Made by a program: the position numbers and the translations under genes. From NCBI RefSeq assembly GCF_020497125.1, contig NC_059072.1, positions 304,066,781 to 304,130,780 of the forward strand: DNA of 64,000 nucleotides, given 5' to 3'. Position 1 is the first letter of the stretch. Each line of letters opens with the position of its first letter. This document shows, in pieces, positions 34,297 to 44,917 of the stretch. This DNA is from Mauremys mutica. Taxonomy: Eukaryota > Chordata > Testudines > Geoemydidae. Under the pieces are notes generated by a model that did no database searches, was not told the origin of the DNA, and saw only the letters and a program-made list of their open reading frames with translations.

Positions 34297-35499
34297 GGTT
34301 CGCTCGAGGACAGCGTACCAACCCAGCTCCCAGATCCTTCCCCACGTTTCTCGGACAGCTTCTCCCACTTCTACCAGGCGTGATCCCGTATAACGTCGGA
34401 CCGTTGGGTCTTACGCACGGTACAAGTGGGTTACACGCTGCAGTTCTCCTCCTTCCCCCTCTACCCCCCTTCCCCGTCCCTCTTCAGGGACCCTTCTCAC
34501 AAGCAACTCCTTATGCAGGAGGTACAGTTGCTCCTAGAGGCAGGGGCGGTGAAGGAAGTCCCTCGGGAACTAAGGGGAAAGGGGCTTTACTCCCGCTACA
34601 TTGTCATCCCAAAGGCAAAGGGGGACCTTCAGCCCATTTTAGACCTTCGTGGGCTCAACAAGTTCTTAGTCAAGGTCCGCTTCTGTATGGTCTTTCTAGC
34701 CACTATTATCCCATCCCTGGATCTGGGGGATTGGTACACTGCCCTTAATATGAAAGATGCCTACTTTCACATCGCTGTTCACCCCACTCACCGGCAGTTC
34801 CTACGATTTGCCATAAACCAGCACCATTACCAGTTCCCAGTCCTCCCATTCAGCCTGGCGGCAGCCCACCACATCTTCACAAAGTGCATGTTAGTAGTGG
34901 CAGCCTTCCTGCGAAAGAGGAGAATATGGATATACCCATACCTAGATGATTGGCTCCTCACGGGTTGGTCCGAAGGGGAGGTCTGCTCCCATGTGACAAT
35001 GTCCCTAGACGCATTCCACAAGCTGGGCCTTCTAGTCACTTTGCCCAAGTCTTCCCTGATACCAACCCAAAGGCTGGAGTTCATCGGGGCAGTGCTGGAC
35101 TCAGTGCAGGCACGAGCAAGCCTTCCGGAATCCAGGTTCCTGGCCATCCAGAAGGTCATAGACTTGATGCTAAGGTTCCCCACTACCATGGCCAGATGCT
35201 GCCTCCAGCTACTAGGGCACATGGCAGCGTGCACCCACATAGTCAAATACGCTCGACTGCGGCTCAGGATTTTACAAGCATGGCTTGCCCGATCGTATTG
35301 CCCGGGCAGAGATCGCCTAGACCTTGTTGTGATGGTTCCGGACCAGGTGTTGGACTCCCTGCGCTGGCGGCTCAATCAGCTGCTAGTATGCGAGGGTATC
35401 CCCTTCGCCGCACTACAGCCCGCTCTGATGCTGTTGACAGACGCGTCAGACCTTGGCTGGGGGGCTCACTTAGGGGATCTAAGGACGCAGGGCTTGTGG
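34297..35499 (+). pseudogene. DIRS B reverse transcriptase and partial RNase H, cut by element C
   Basis: The frame is open from 34426 and carries RT blocks LNMKDAYFHIAV, YPYLDDWLL (YLDD catalytic motif kept), QRLEFIGAVLDS and the RNase H start LTDASDLGWGAHLG. The frame then runs across the junction at 35500 into the 5' repeat of element C, adding about 70 unrelated codons to a stop near 35718. The alteration GFGLSTAPR to SLAAAHH in the RT palm suggests loss of function. The remaining RNase H is at 41604. Confidence 0.88.
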
Positions 35500-35690
35500 T
35501 TCTTCTTCGAGTGCTTGCTCATATCCATTCCATGTAGGTGTGCGCGCGCTGCGTGCACGTTCGTCGGAGACTTTTACCCTAGCAACTTAGTGGGTCGGCT
35601 GAGCGCCCCCTGGAGTGGCGCCACTATGGCCGCGGATATATACCCCAGCCGACCCACCCACTCCTCAGTTCCTTCTTACCGCCTGTGTCG
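35500..35690 (+). repeat. DIRS C 5' inverted terminal repeat
   Basis: Begins TTCTTCTTCGAGTGCTTGC and contains 'gatatataccccagccgacc' (putative TATA at 35637-35643) and 'ctcagttccttctta'. It is the inverse of 41385-41560. Confidence 0.9.
35636..35643 (+). promoter_or_regulatory. Putative TATA box of DIRS C
   Basis: ATATATA about 140 bases inside the 5' end and about 250 bases before the gag ATG. It is in the same place as in A and B. Confidence 0.45.
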
Positions 35691-35887
35691 GTCGTTGGAA
35701 CTGTGGAGTGCAGCATAGCTGACCTCCACCTCCCTAGCATTCTCTTATAGTTCTTGTTTTTGTTGTGTATATAGTTCTCGAATTAGTTGAATTTAGATAA
35801 GATAGTTAACTATTAGTTGTTTAGTTACAGTTTAGTGAGTTAGTCGGGTTCTGGGCTTAGGCCCTCCCCGCACCAGGGCTGGAGCTC

Positions 35888-38290
35888 ATGCCTGGCTTCC
35901 CGGGATTCAAGCCGTGCTCGGCTTGCCATCGCCCGATGCCGACAGGGGATCCACATTCCTCCTGCTTGAAGTGCCTCGGGGAGTCGCACTTAACGACTAA
36001 GTGCTCGATTTGTAAGTCGTTCAAGCCTCGTACAAAGAAAGAGAGGGACATTAGACTTAAACAACTCCTCATGGAGGCGGCTCTAACCCCTCCGTCCTCG
36101 GCACCGAGCGCTCCCCCTTCGGAACCGAAGAGCGCCTCTTCGGCACTGGGCCGCACTGGTGCGTCAACTACTCCTCGGCACCGGACGCCTGCTTCCAAGT
36201 CAGGCCACAGCCGCTCGCTCTCGCCTCAAGCGAGAAAGTCTAAGACCCCTGCCGACCTGGCACCGCCCGTGGTGCGGCACGAGGGCACGGCTCCACCGCA
36301 CCGGCCGGTGCCTGCAGCCACGGCAGTGTCTGCTGAGCCGTTGCCGTCGACTCCGGTCCGCCAAGGGCCATCGAGTCTGGCACCTATCTCCCCGGCACCT
36401 GCCGCGGTGGAGTTGATCATCCCATCCACGCCGGAGGTCTGTGAAGTGGCGAGGGACTTAATCGCGATCTCAGATGCAGCACCGCCGCCACCCCCGGCAC
36501 CGCCGGTATGGGTAATCCAATCGATTGGGAAGCCGGCCCTGATTCATCCACCTTCAGTCAGTGCCCCGGACCGGCACCGCTCCCGATCACGGTCTCGTCG
36601 GTGTTCCGGATCTCGTCACCGTTCGCGTTTGTCCCGCCGTTCGCAGTCCCGGCACCGCTCCTTGGCAAGACGCCGGTCGGACTCGCGGCACCGTTCCCGT
36701 TCCCGGTCGCCGTTGTATTACTCTCGGCACCGTTCGAGGTCCCGGCACCGATACCGGCACCGCTACACTCGGAGCCGCTCTTTACGCCGAAGCTCTCGGT
36801 CGCGGTCAACTTCCCGGCACCGTCCCAGTCGCAGGTCCCGGACCCATTCGCAGCACCGGAGTACCTCACGGCACCGCTTCCTGGTGCGGAAGAGCACCAG
36901 GTCGGTGGGAACGTCTGCCCACGGCCTATCTGCTCCACCATGGCCTTCTCGGCACCCCTCGGCTTCGTCCCGGGCGGATAGCCTCTACTCACAAGACCGG
37001 GAAACAGATGTGCCAGAGGGTTTATTCCAGGACTCCCACTCTGAATCGCAAGGAGTTCAGCAGTGGCCCTTTTGGACACCTTGGGCTTATCACCAGGCCC
37101 AAGGTGCTCCCATAGTTCCATCACAGACGGTCCCTACCGAACGTCGGGCCCCAGAGGCAACAGTGAGTCACCCTCCGCCAGCTGGTACGGATGCTCAGCC
37201 GCCTCCTACCACCACCTCACCTGAACATCTGAAGCAGGAGCCCCAACAGGAGGAGCTCATCCAGGATGTCCTCCGACCCGGTGGTTCATCTTCTTCCTCA
37301 CCGGATGAGGCGGTGGCGGGCGCGTCGTCCACGAGCCCACCCCCAGTGGACCTTGCTGCGCATCAAGACCTCCTCAGACGAGTGGCACTCAAAATTAATC
37401 TCCAGGTAGAGGAGGTCGCAGAGGTCGAGGACCCGGTCTGCAGCATTCTGTCGGCAGACGCGCCCACCAGGGTGGCTCTGCCCTTTATCAAGACCATCCA
37501 GGCAAAGACGGATACGTTGTGGCAAACGCCAGCTTCTATTCCGCCGACGGCAAAGGGAGTCGAGCGGAAGTACATGGTGCCATCCCACGGGTATGAGTAC
37601 CTTTATATGCATCCGCCTCCTTCTTCGCTGGTAGTTCAGTCGGTTAACGACAGGGAACGTCATGGTCAGCCGGCCCCCGCCCCAAAATCTAAAGAGGCCA
37701 GACGTATGGACTTCCTGGGCCGAAAGATCTACTCGGCGGGCGCTCTCCAGCTGCGCATAGCGAATCAGCATGCCCTGCTGAGTCGCTACAACTTCAACAC
37801 CTGGGCGGAAATGGACAAGTTTCAGGACTTGCTTCCCCAGGATTCCCGCCAGGAGTATAAAGCCTTCCTGACAGAAGGTAAAAAGGTGGCAAGGACCTCC
37901 TTGCAGGCCTCCCTTGACGCGGCGGATTCCGCGGCCAGGACTATAGCGACCGACGTCACCATGCGGCGCATCGCCTGGCTTCAGGCCTCCACCCTTCCGC
38001 CCGAGCTTCAATACACTCTGCAGGACCTGCCCTTCGAGGGGAATGCCTTGTTCTCGGAGAAGACAGACTCTAGACTCCAGAACTTAAAGGATAACAGAGT
38101 CACTATGCGCAACCTGGGTATGCACACTCCCGTAACCCAGCGACGCACCTACCGCCCTCAACATTTCCGTCCGTACTTTGTGCCCCGCCAGGGTCAGGAT
38201 TTTAATAGACGTCGAGGGCGCGGAGGCCGTAGGCGATATTCGGGCCCTCAGTCCGGCCAGAATCGCGGCTCCTCTAAGTCGTCCTTTTGA
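35888..38290 (+). CDS. DIRS C gag-like protein with RS tract (intact)
   Basis: An 800-codon frame from ATG 35888 to TGA 38288-38290. Residues 8-50 have paired cysteines CSAC, CLKC, CSIC with histidines (probable zinc-binding module); then KPRTKKERDIRLKQLLMEA. Residues about 80-220 are Pro/Ala/Ser-rich. About 225-350 is a long Arg/Ser/His tract (DRHRSRSRSRRCSGSRHRSR and similar) resembling the RS domains of splicing factors. An acidic block (QVEEVAEVEDPV) and a conserved block (GRKIYSAGALQLRIAN) follow, and a basic Arg/Gly-rich end (RRRGRGGRRR). Probably a nucleic-acid-binding capsid-like protein. The DNA of the RS part repeats cggcaccg many times. The frame overlaps the start of the RT frame. 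Confidence 0.9.
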   Translation: MPGFPGFKPCSACHRPMPTGDPHSSCLKCLGESHLTTKCSICKSFKPRTKKERDIRLKQLLMEAALTPPSSAPSAPPSEPKSASSALGRTGASTTPRHRTPASKSGHSRSLSPQARKSKTPADLAPPVVRHEGTAPPHRPVPAATAVSAEPLPSTPVRQGPSSLAPISPAPAAVELIIPSTPEVCEVARDLIAISDAAPPPPPAPPVWVIQSIGKPALIHPPSVSAPDRHRSRSRSRRCSGSRHRSRLSRRSQSRHRSLARRRSDSRHRSRSRSPLYYSRHRSRSRHRYRHRYTRSRSLRRSSRSRSTSRHRPSRRSRTHSQHRSTSRHRFLVRKSTRSVGTSAHGLSAPPWPSRHPSASSRADSLYSQDRETDVPEGLFQDSHSESQGVQQWPFWTPWAYHQAQGAPIVPSQTVPTERRAPEATVSHPPPAGTDAQPPPTTTSPEHLKQEPQQEELIQDVLRPGGSSSSSPDEAVAGASSTSPPPVDLAAHQDLLRRVALKINLQVEEVAEVEDPVCSILSADAPTRVALPFIKTIQAKTDTLWQTPASIPPTAKGVERKYMVPSHGYEYLYMHPPPSSLVVQSVNDRERHGQPAPAPKSKEARRMDFLGRKIYSAGALQLRIANQHALLSRYNFNTWAEMDKFQDLLPQDSRQEYKAFLTEGKKVARTSLQASLDAADSAARTIATDVTMRRIAWLQASTLPPELQYTLQDLPFEGNALFSEKTDSRLQNLKDNRVTMRNLGMHTPVTQRRTYRPQHFRPYFVPRQGQDFNRRRGRGGRRRYSGPQSGQNRGSSKSSF

Positions 38291-40204
38291 AGGCGCGCCC
38301 GTGGGCAGCGTACCTTTTCCTGTCTCGGATCCTTCCCCCCCATTCTCCAACCGCCTCTCTCATTTTTTCCCGGCGTGGTCCATCTTGACCTCAGATGTCT
38401 GGGTTCTACGCACTGTGAAGCACGGATACCACCTCCAGTTTGCTTCAGCCCCGCCTTTCCGCCCTCCCTCCCAGTCCCTCTTCAGGGACCCCTCTCACGA
38501 GCACCTCCTCTTACAGGAGGTCCGAACGCTCCTCAATATCGGAGCGATAGAGGAGGTTCCACGGAACGACTGGGGCAAAGGCTTTTACTCCCGCTACTTT
38601 CTGATTCCAAAGTCAAAAGGGGGTCTCAGGCCGATCCTCGACCTACGCGGCCTCAACAAATTTCTAGTAAAGTTAAAGTTCCGCATGGTCTCCCTAGGGA
38701 CCATTATCCCTTCCTTGGATCCCGGGGACTGGTATGCTGCCCTCGACATGAAAGACGCTTACTTTCATATAGCCACACAGACGATACCTCCGCTTCGTGG
38801 CGGGCCATCGCCACTTCCAGTTTGCGGTCCTTCCCTTTGGCCTCTCCACAGCACCTTGAGTATTCACGAAGTGCATGGCGGTGGTGGCCGCCCACCTCCG
38901 TCGCCAAGGGCTCCACGTGTTCCCCTACCTGGACGATTGGCTCCTCAAGGGGGCCTCTCGGCAACAGATCACGGAGCATGTGCGAGTGGCGTCGGACCTG
39001 TTCACAAGCCTCGGCCTGCTGCTCAAAACAGACAAATCCACCCTGGTTCCTACACAGAGGCTGGACTTCATAGGAGCGACCTTGGACTCCACTCTGGCCA
39101 AGGCCTGTCTCCCTCAGCCAAGGTTCCTGGCACTGACATCCGTTGTTCGCAGCCTTCAGGCCTTCCCTACAACCTCGGTCCGCACCTGCCTCACTCTGCT
39201 AAGACATATGGTGGCGTGTACGTTCGTCACCAAGTACGCCAGGCTTCGGCTCCGCCCATTTCAAACTTGGTTACATTCAGTGTACCGTCCGGCCAGAGAC
39301 TCGATGGACACCCTGGTCACCGTTCCATTGAGTGCACTTCGTTCCCTCGACTGGTGGCTGAACCCCTCCACGGTCTGTGCGGGGCTGCCCTTTCACCCGC
39401 CCCAACCGACACTGTCCTTGACGACGGACGCGTCTTCTCTCGGCTGGGGGGCCCACCTCGGCCATCTGCGCACCCAGGGCCTGTGGTCACCGGAGGAGCT
39501 CTCCCTCCACATAAACGTGCAGGAGCTCAGAGCGGTTCGCCTAGCCTGCCAGGCATTCCGCAGGCCTCTGTCCGGCCATTGTGTCTCTGTCCTTACGGAC
39601 AACACAACGGCCATGTACTACATAAACAAGCAGGGCGGGACTCGCTCCTCCCCTCTTTGCACAGAGGCCATCCAGTTGTGGGAATTTTGCATGACTCATA
39701 TGATCGACCTGGTGGCATCCTTTCTCCCGGGAGTTCGGAACACTCTCGCGGATCGGTTGAGCAGGTCCTTCCTGTGCCACGAGTGGTCCATAAGACCGGA
39801 CATTATCCTCTCGATCTTCCGCAGGTGGGGCTTTCCCCGGCTGGACCTCTTTGCGACTCGTGTGAACAGGAAGTGCCACGCATTCTGCTCGTTCCGGGGC
39901 CACTCGCCGGGGTTGATCTCGGACGCGTTCCTCATCCAGTGGACGCACCACCTGCTTTACGCGTTCCCCCCCTTTCCCTCTGGCCCACAGGGTTTTGTTG
40001 AAGCTCCAGCAGGACAGGGCTCATCTGATCCTGATTGCCCCAGCATGGCCCAGGCAACCGTGGTACTCCACGTTGCTCAACCTCTCGGTATCCCCGCCGA
40101 TCACCCTCCCCCTATGCCCAGACCTTATAACACAGGAGCACGGAACTCTTCGCCACCCGGACCTCCCGGCTCTCCACCTCACGGCGTGGCTGCTGCATGG
40201 CTAG
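38178..40204 (+). pseudogene. DIRS C reverse transcriptase/RNase H/methylase-like (frameshifted)
   Basis: RT begins in frame with LNIGAIEEVPRND and LDMKDAYFHIA, then shifts frame near 38780. The next part, open from 38875, has VFPYLDDWLL (YLDD intact), TTDASSLGWGAHLG, INVQELRAV, LTDNTTAMYYINK, GFPRLDLFATRVN and YAFPPFP. It shifts again near 39985, the end being in a third frame (LILIAPAWPRQPWY, 39995-40204). A stop also sits just before 'VFTKCM' at about 38857. Otherwise the domains match copy A in order and length. The frame of RT seems unable to make a full protein. Confidence 0.9.
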
Positions 40205-41246
40205 ACGCCTCTGAACTACGCTGCTCCGCCCCTGTGCAGCACATCTTGCTCAGCAGCAGGAAACCTTCCACTTGGTCCACATACTTGGCCAAGTGGAAGC
40301 GCTTCTCGTTATGGTGTGAGTCACAAACTTTGGTACCCACTGAAGTTCCCGTTCCAGTCATTTTGGACTACCTGTGGTACCTTAAGCAACAAGGCCTTGC
40401 TATTTCTTCCCTGAAAGTGCACTTAGCGGCCATATCCGCCTTCCACCCTGGCGAACGTGGACACTCGGTGTTCTCTCACCCGGTGGTCATTAGATTCCGC
40501 CGGGGGCTGGAATGCCTCTACCCTCAGGTCTGTCGCCCCGACCTGGGACCTCAATCTGGTACTTAACAGGCTCATGGGCCCGCCCTTTGAACCACTGGCA
40601 ACCTGTTCTCGTCTCTACCTTTCATGGAAGACGTTTTTTCTGGTTGCCATTACTTCGGCCCACAGGGTCTCCGAGCTACGGGCCCTGACTGTAGACCCTC
40701 CTTACATGATCTTTCATAAAAACAAAGTACAGCTAAGGCCGCATCCCGCGTTTCTGCCTAAGGTGGTTTCGGCCTTTCATACCAATCAGGACATCTTCCT
40801 CACGGTTTTCTGCCCAAAGCCTCACTCATCTCCCCGGGAGCAACGCTTACATTCCCTAGATGTCCGCAGGGCACTTGCCTTCTACATCAATCGCACAAGG
40901 CCCTTTCGTAAGTCCCCTCAGCTTTTTGTGGCAGTAGCGGATGGTATGAAAGGTCTCCCTATCTCCACTCAGAGGATTTCCTCGTGGCTGACGACATGCA
41001 TCCGCACGTGCTATGACTTGGTCCATGTTCCGGCGGGCCACCTCACTGCCCATTCCACGAGAGCTCAGGCTTCCTCGGCCGCCTTCCGCGCACGTGCCGA
41101 TCCAGGAGATCTGCAGAGCAGCAACCTGGTCCTTGGTACACACGTTTACCTCGCACTACGCTTTGGTGCAGCAGTCTAGAGACGATGCCGCCTTCAGCTC
41201 GGCAGTTTTACACTCGGCCACGTCTCACTCTGACCCCACCGCCTAG
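40200..41246 (+). pseudogene. DIRS C tyrosine recombinase (frameshifted)
   Basis: The N-terminal part (LSSRKPSTWSTYLAKWKRF) is in one frame to about 40540. The catalytic part (AITSAHRVSELRAL; H-x-x-R in AHSTRAQASS) continues in a second frame to about 41085. The end with the tyrosine (TSHYALVQQSRDDAAF) is in a third frame ending at the TAG at 41244-41246. The nucleophile and H-x-x-R motifs are present, but two frameshifts separate them. Position just before the complementary region is the same as in A. Confidence 0.9.
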
Positions 41247-41261
41247 GTAAGGCTTGGGAAT

Positions 41262-41361
41262 CACCTACATGGAATGGATATGAGCAAGCACTCGAAGAAG
41301 AAAAGACGGTTACTCACCGTTGTAACTGTTCTTCGAGATGTGTTGCTCATATCCATTCCAC
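41262..41361 (+). repeat. DIRS C internal complementary region
   Basis: 41262-41303 is the reverse complement of the 5' end 35500-35540 without mismatch. 41304-41361 is the reverse complement of the 3' end 41545-41603 with a few differences and small indels. The join of the two halves, near 41303, represents the circle junction. Confidence 0.9.
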
Positions 41362-41603
41362 ACCCACCCTCCTTCCCCACTGTCAGAGTAGCCGGCAAGA
41401 AGGAACTGAGGAGTGGGTGGGTCGGCTGGGGTATATATCCACGGCCATAGTGGCGCCACTCCAGGGGGCACCCAGCCGACCCACTGAGTTGCTAAGGTAA
41501 AAGTCTCCGACGAACGTGCACGCGGCGCGCGCACACCTACATGGAATGGATATGAGCAACACATCTCGAAGAACAACAGTACAATGGTGAGTAACCGTCT
41601 TTT
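41341..41603 (+). repeat. DIRS C 3' inverted terminal repeat
   Basis: Inverse of the 5' repeat, including 'ggggtatatatccacggcc' and 'cggcgcgcgcacacctacatgg'. The last approximately 40 bases are complementary to the internal region rather than to the 5' repeat. Confidence 0.9.
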
Positions 41604-42300
41604 CAAGGCCGAGGTGTCGCTCCACATCAATGTGAAGGTGCTCAGGGTGGTTTGTCTAGCCTGCCAAACCTTTCACGCTACTGTGGAAGGTCACAGCATG
41701 ACAGTTCTGACAGACACCACCACCACCATGTTTTATATAAACAAGCGGGGTGGAGCCCACTCCTCTCCCCTCTGCCGAGAGGCCCTTCTTCTGTGGGACT
41801 TTTGTATAGCCCACTCCTCCATCTTGTAGTGTCATATATCCTGAGAGAATGGAACAAGCTAGCGGACAGCCTCAGCAGGTCGTACTGCATGCACGAGTGA
41901 TCGATAAGACCGGACATCTTGCAGTCAGTCTTCCAGAAGTGGGGGTGCCACCAAGAACAACAGCCAATGTCTGCGGTTTTGCACGTTCCAGAACCACAGT
42001 CCGGGCTCGGTCGCAGATGCTTTCGCACTCCCTTGGAGCAGGACTCTGAAGTATGCCTTCCCTCCACTCCCGCTTATTCAGAGAGTCCTCCTCAAAGTTT
42101 GAAGGGACCAGGCGATGATAATTTTGATCTCCCCAGCCTGGCCTCAGCAGCACTGGTTTACAACCCTGCTAGAGCTGTCAGTGGCCACTCCAATTGCCCT
42201 GCTCCTACACCGGGACCTCATCACGCAGGATAGAGGGCACCTGCTCCACCTGGATCTGCGTCTCTGCATCTCATAGCGTGGAAGCTATCTGGCTAAACGC
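41604..42300 (+). pseudogene. DIRS B RNase H and methylase-like remnant
   Basis: Picks up where 35499 left off. VSLHINVKVLRVVCLACQ and VLTDTTTTMFYINKRGG (RNase H) run to a stop near 41829; further homology in other frames includes 'CLHSRLFRE' and 'LAWPQQHWFTTLLE' near 42130-42180. Several stops and shifts. The sequence confirms that C interrupts B. Confidence 0.85.
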
Positions 42301-42324
42301 TATGGGGAGCCAGTGCTCTCTTCC

Positions 42325-43290
42325 AGTACGACAAATAGCAGTAGGAAACCTTCCACTAGGGCGGCCTACCTAGCTAAGTGGAAAAGATTTTCCTGCTGAT
42401 GTGAGCCTAAGCAGATACAGCCACTCCAGGCCACTATTCCAGTCGTCCTAGAATACCTCAGGCATCAGGGTCTCGCTCCTTCCTCAATGAGAGTGCATCT
42501 AGCTGCCATTTCAGAGTTCCACCCAGGGGAATCCAAATGCCCTGCAGTTCCTCAAGGGACTGGAGAGAGTGTTCCCCTACTCGCGCCCGCCGGTCCCTCC
42601 CTGGAACCTTAATCTGGTCCTTTCCAAGCTTATGGGGCCCCCATTCGAGCCCCTAGCCTCTTGCTCTCTCCTGCACCTCTCCTGGAAAGTGGCATTCCTG
42701 GTGGCCATTACATCAGCGAGGAGGGTGTCTGGGTTATGAGCCCTAACCTCGGAGCCTCTTTATACAATTTTTCTATAGAGACAAAGTGCAACTCAGGCCA
42801 CACCCAAAATTCCTCCCTAAGATAGTCGCGCAATTCCATATGGGCCAGGACATTTGTTTACCAGTGTTCTTTCCTAAACCACACACAGACCCGAGTCACT
42901 GGAGCCTGCACACTCTGGATGTCCAAAGGGCCCTGGCGTTCTATTTGGAGTGAGCTAAACCTTTCCGCAAGTCAATGCAGCTGTTTGTCGCCATAGCTGA
43001 TAGAATGAAAGGGCTTCCGGTCTCGGCGCAATGCATTTAATCGTGGATTGCGGACTTTATCTGCACTTGCTACGAGCTTGCCAAGGTTTCAGCCCCAGTT
43101 ATCACAGCTCATTCAACGAGGGTATAGGCATCCTCAACAGCTTTCCTGGCACATGTCCCAATCCAGGAGATCTGTAAAGCAGCCACCTGGTCATCGGTGC
43201 ACACGTTCACAGCCCACTACGCAGTCAGCCAGCAAGCCAGAGATGATGCAATGGTTGGCAAGGCTGTTCTTCAGTCAATTGTTCCATGAC
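42325..43290 (+). pseudogene. DIRS B tyrosine recombinase remnant
   Basis: Recognisable pieces in several frames: SSRKPSTRAAYLAKWKRF near 42340, 'VRVHLAAISEFHPGE' near 42490, 'VAITSARRVS' near 42700, a broken H-x-x-R region near 43107-43120 and the end 'HTFTAHYAVSQQ' near 43200. Numerous stops make it non-functional. Confidence 0.85.
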
Positions 43291-43323
43291 TCCTACCCTC
43301 CTCCTATGGTAAGCTTGTGAGTC

Positions 43324-43430
43324 ACCTAATGTGGAATGGATGTGAACAAGGACTCGAAGAAGAAGAAAAAATGGTTACCTACCTTTCATAACTGTTGTTC
43401 TTCGAGATGTGTTGTTCACGTCCATTACAC
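43324..43430 (+). repeat. DIRS B internal complementary region
   Basis: The first half (cacctaatgtggaatgg..., to 43362) is complementary to the 5' end at 31601-31640. The second half is complementary to the 3' end at 43615-43679. Several mismatches show age. Confidence 0.85.
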
Positions 43431-43679
43431 TTTCCACCCTTCTTCCTCTCTGTCGGAGTCTCTGGCAAGAAGGAACTGAAGGGGGGTCAGGTCGGCAGAG
43501 GTATATATGCACCGGTCTGGAGGCACCAATCTGGCGGGCTCCCCTACTGACCCAACGGGAGCTGCTAAGGGAAAAAGTTTCCGATGTCCATGCACGCAGC
43601 ACGCGCACACCTAATGTGGAATGGACGTGAACAGCACATCTCAAAGAACAACAGTTACGAAAGGTAGGTAACCATTTTT
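43395..43679 (+). repeat. DIRS B 3' inverted terminal repeat
   Basis: Inverse of 31601-31800, with 'aggtatatatgcacc' and 'gcacgcgcacacctaatgtgg'. The outer end runs to the T stretch at 43674-43680. Confidence 0.85.
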
Positions 43680-44821
43680 TATCCCAGTGCAAAACTCCCT
43701 AGTGTAGACACGGTCCAAGCATATGTGATTCATGGTGACGGCAGTGCAAGAATCTAGCAGTAGCTGTCTCCGGAAAATTATGTGGAAGATGAGCAGGTCT
43801 ACCTTGGAATGTGCATGTGTAAGTCTGTATGTTCTAAAATATAAAGTCAGAAAAACGGGTTGGAGTAGATGATGCTAGACACTGTCAATTCTGGGAAGTT
43901 GTCTTACAAATGAGAGATGTTAGTTTTCTTTGCTGCACCTCAAAGGGAGCAGAATGTGAATATTAAAAGTGTGCTGGCAGAAAGTCACGTGTGTCTGTTG
44001 GAAAGGTGTTACTGATTCTTTGACACAGAAGTGAGCGGCGTCATTTGGAGTGGGAACAGTGCTAACTAGCTGTTAAAATCTCAGTAAGTGCTCCTCAGAG
44101 CCTACCCTGTTTTGAGTCACTTCTGTATTGTCTTCACCAGCTGCTTTAAATTGGCTTTGACTGAACATACCTCCTGTATGTGTCAGTTCTGCCTACCCAC
44201 GTTCAGATGTCACCATCACTAAGATGGTATTTGGTTAGTCATATTGACTCCCAGCAAATCATTTTCTTTGATTATTTATTGTTCATGGTTGAGAGCACTT
44301 CTGCAGGCTCACCCCTGTGAGGGTCCTTTCTCTGCAGTTTCCAGAGACAGTTCAGAGCTGTGGTCAGCATGGCGCACCTCTGAATGGCAGCCTGCCCCTG
44401 TGATACAAACAGCAGTGGGAATATTTCTCCAGAGCTGCGCTGCCGTTTGATCTTTAAATTTCTGTGAGATTTCTTGTGAGTTTTCAGACTTTTCGACCTT
44501 TCAGCTCTAACCTTCTCCTCACCTTGGCTTGTTTATCCTCCATCCTCCCCGCTGCTTCTCCCACCACCATTTTTCAAGCTTCTTGGGTGTAATCTGAGAT
44601 ACTCCCCCTTGTCCACTTCTCTCCCTGAGTGCAGAGGGTAGAGGCCGACCTGCCATGAGCAAGCCATGAATCCATGGAGTCCTCTCTCTAGAGCAGAAAT
44701 GGGGAGGCTGGCAGTGGGTGACAGTAGCTGCAGGTCCTAATATAGACCAGAACCTGGGATAAGAAGAGGTCCTGGTTCCTCTCTGGGGAAGAGGTAAAGG
44801 AAGAAGAAATTCAGAGCACTA

Positions 44822-44917
44822 AGGCCTAGTTTACACTACAATATTAAACCGTTGCAGAGCAGTTGTCAGTGATAAGCTTAACACTGAGCATCACTGAGCT
44901 GCAAGTGTAGACAAGGA
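44822..44917. mobile_element. Short hAT-like MITE
   Basis: About 96 bases with terminal inverted repeats of the '(g)tttacactacaa' / 'caagtgtagacaagg' type common to several elements in this window. No clear target duplication. Confidence 0.5.

Larger units (their letters stand above)
35500..41603 (+). mobile_element. DIRS retrotransposon C, nested in B
   Basis: A 6.1 kb plus-strand copy inserted in the RNase H region of B between 'gggcttgtgg' and 'caaggccgagg'. It has both inverted repeats and the internal complementary region. Gag is one intact 800-codon frame, but RT/RNase H and recombinase carry at least four frameshifts. Termini and complementary region differ at several places, so it is older than A. 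There is no target duplication; a T shared at the junction fits recombinase insertion. Confidence 0.95.
31601..43679 (+). mobile_element. DIRS retrotransposon B, interrupted by element C
   Basis: Old plus-strand DIRS copy. The left part is 31601-35499 (5' repeat, gag, RT and the start of RNase H). The right part is 41604-43679 (rest of RNase H, methylase-like region, recombinase, complementary region, 3' repeat). Element C sits between the two. Host-side ends are 'gtgcag' before 31601 and 'atcccag' after 43679. It is full of frameshifts and stops, and CpG sites are largely decayed, so it is dead. Without C it would be about 6.0 kb. Confidence 0.93.

Noticed and set aside
36508..37115. Alternative frames in DIRS C gag (Pro/Ala-rich and Thr/Arg-rich)
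   Set aside because: Shadows produced by the repeated cggcaccg motif; the 800-codon gag frame explains the region.
25129..43679. Endogenous retrovirus or LTR retrotransposon
   Set aside because: There are no direct LTRs, primer-binding site, protease or DDE integrase; inverted repeats, complementary region and tyrosine recombinase define DIRS.
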